Assembly (NCBI GenBank): GCA_030432565.1
Contig: JAUIGV010000010.1
Span: 122,854 to 186,853, forward strand
Source of the DNA: Verrucomicrobiia bacterium
GTDB lineage: Bacteria > Verrucomicrobiota > Verrucomicrobiia > Verrucomicrobiales > Akkermansiaceae
DNA: 64,000 nt
Reading direction: 5' to 3'
Translations under genes and position numbers: made by a program
Shown here: positions 63,246 through 64,000 of the stretch, in pieces
How positions within the stretch are numbered: position 1 is the first letter of the stretch
Layout: every line of letters starts with the position of its first letter
Notes under the pieces: model-generated
The model's database searches: none
The model's input: the letters and a program-made list of their open reading frames with translations, nothing else
Told to the model about the DNA's origin: nothing

Positions 63246-64000
63246 ATGAACCAGCCGACTAAAACCGAACATCTCACGACTCTCAAGTCCGACATCCGCG
63301 CAGCGACCGAGGCGCACCTCGAGGATACGGGAGGATTGCTTCGTCTTTCCCCAACCTGGGTTCCCCGCTCCTTTCTTCAACCGGGTTTGCGAATCAAGCT
63401 CCACCCGGACGATACTTACGCCTACGGGTTGAGTCGCGGAGGAATCGATGAGCGCTGGTTTGGCTCGACAACCGTGACGGCGAACGAAGGTCGCGCCGAA
63501 GACGAAGGTCTCTCTTATGTCGTGGTGGGCAGGGAGCGTTTCAGCCTGCTCGATGCCATCAATGCGTGTGGAGCTGATATCATCGGCAGCGCCATTTGGG
63601 ACAAATACCGCAAGTGGCCGGTCTACTCGAAATTCTTTGATAACATGGGGCCGATCCCCCATCACATGCACCAGAGCGCCGAACAAGCAGCGCTTGTCGG
63701 CCAGGAAGGCAAACCCGAATCGTATTACTTTCCGCCCCAGCACAACAACGTCGGAAACAATTTCCCTTATACTTTTATGGGCCTGGAACCGGGAACCACC
63801 CGGCAACAGGTTTACGATTGCATCGCCAACTGGGACAAGGGCGACAACAAAATCCTCGAGCTTTCGAAAGCCTACAAACTCCAACCCGGAACCGGCTGGC
63901 TGATTGATCCCTGCATTCTTCATGCGCCCGGCTCCCTATGCACTTACGAACCCCAGTGGGGCTCCGATGTTTTTGGAATGTATCAGAACCTGGTGGAAGG
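63246..64000 (+). CDS. Cupin-like protein resembling mannose-6-phosphate isomerase (partial)
   Basis: An open frame starting ATG 63246 (MNQPTKTEHLTTLKSDIRAA) and running off the right edge at 251 complete codons. A metal-ligand set typical of type I phosphomannose isomerase-like cupins is visible: PHHMHQS (two His), KPESYYF (Glu) and a later His in ILHAPGSLCTYEPQ. The N-terminal domain has PRSFLQPGLRIKLHPDD. I do not recognise the exact family, and neither catalytic arginine nor the C-terminus is seen. The long minus-strand frame at 63210-63923 is a shadow of this gene. It could be a sugar isomerase or a metal-binding non-enzyme. Confidence 0.6.
   Translation, partial: MNQPTKTEHLTTLKSDIRAATEAHLEDTGGLLRLSPTWVPRSFLQPGLRIKLHPDDTYAYGLSRGGIDERWFGSTTVTANEGRAEDEGLSYVVVGRERFSLLDAINACGADIIGSAIWDKYRKWPVYSKFFDNMGPIPHHMHQSAEQAALVGQEGKPESYYFPPQHNNVGNNFPYTFMGLEPGTTRQQVYDCIANWDKGDNKILELSKAYKLQPGTGWLIDPCILHAPGSLCTYEPQWGSDVFGMYQNLVE

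Noticed and set aside
63210..63923. 237-codon minus-strand frame at the right end
   Set aside because: The plus frame from 63246 has cupin-like metal ligands and remains open to the edge; the minus frame shows no motif.

Overview
The window looks like chromosome of a free-living, Gram-negative member of the Verrucomicrobiota (PVC group). This is inferred from gene content, with no rRNA or search to confirm it. Pointers are a planctomycete/verrucomicrobial-type cytochrome protein (PSCyt1/DUF1549/DUF1553), an ECF sigma factor coupled to a Ser/Thr kinase with WD40 repeats, a BspA-type leucine-rich-repeat surface protein, a plant/cyanobacterial-type long IspH, a eukaryote-like UDP-glucose pyrophosphorylase and a Bacteroidetes-type PurF. 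Genes are dense, lie on both strands, and many neighbours overlap by 1-8 bases. There are no insertion sequences, phage genes, integrases or CRISPR arrays.

Layout. 1-12 kb: housekeeping metabolism. This includes purM-purF (minus), a DUF3108 secreted protein, ilvD and serA (divergent), an icd-DUF368-mtnP run (minus), and a TIGR02206 membrane protein overlapping ispH. 12-20 kb: an ECF sigma factor, a 1233-residue kinase/WD40 protein coupled to it, and a 1228-residue LRR surface protein. 20-25 kb (minus): SWIM/SNF2 helicase, HAD phosphatase and UDP-glucose pyrophosphorylase. 25.4-29 kb (plus): rpoN behind what looks like its own sigma-54 promoter, mrp, and a Tat-exported TIM-barrel protein. 29-32 kb: small coiled-coil lipoproteins, a DUF5069-like protein and a NUDIX-like protein.

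31.7-42.7 kb: two divergently transcribed family-5 peptide ABC transporters. The left one is complete and Yej-like (two permeases with large insertions, binding protein, two ATPases). The right one has a binding protein and two permeases but no ATPase, so it probably borrows the left pair. 42.7-43.6 kb holds what looks like a decayed CPBP-type membrane protease gene. 43.6-48.2 kb: an orphan MoxR ATPase and a walJ-trpE-DUF2007-trpG run (minus). 48.3-55.8 kb: tRNA-Leu(UAG), a 66-residue conserved-looking protein, the PSD1 cytochrome protein, an SMP-30 lactonase, a FadR-type regulator, a 23-residue lipopeptide, an iodotyrosine-deiodinase-like flavoprotein, glnB with a consensus sigma-54 promoter, a zinc-ribbon protein and rpsT. 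55.8-64 kb: a secreted unknown, a 3-hydroxyacid-dehydrogenase/YgfZ fusion, a three-gene iron-type ABC transporter (minus), an FHA-domain membrane protein and a cupin-like protein cut by the window end.

How parts work together. Nitrogen control is visible as rpoN plus a sigma-54-dependent P-II gene. Amino-acid synthesis is spread over ilvD, serA and the trpE/trpG pair. The peptide transporters, PSD1 protein, SMP-30 and FadR regulator suggest scavenging of peptides and polysaccharide- or sugar-derived substrates. The most unusual items are the dehydrogenase-YgfZ fusion, the apparent rpoN self-promoter, the halotyrosine-binding triad in the nitroreductase, the DUF2007 gene inside the trp run, and the ATPase-less second peptide transporter. 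I did not find a convincing wholly new multi-gene system.
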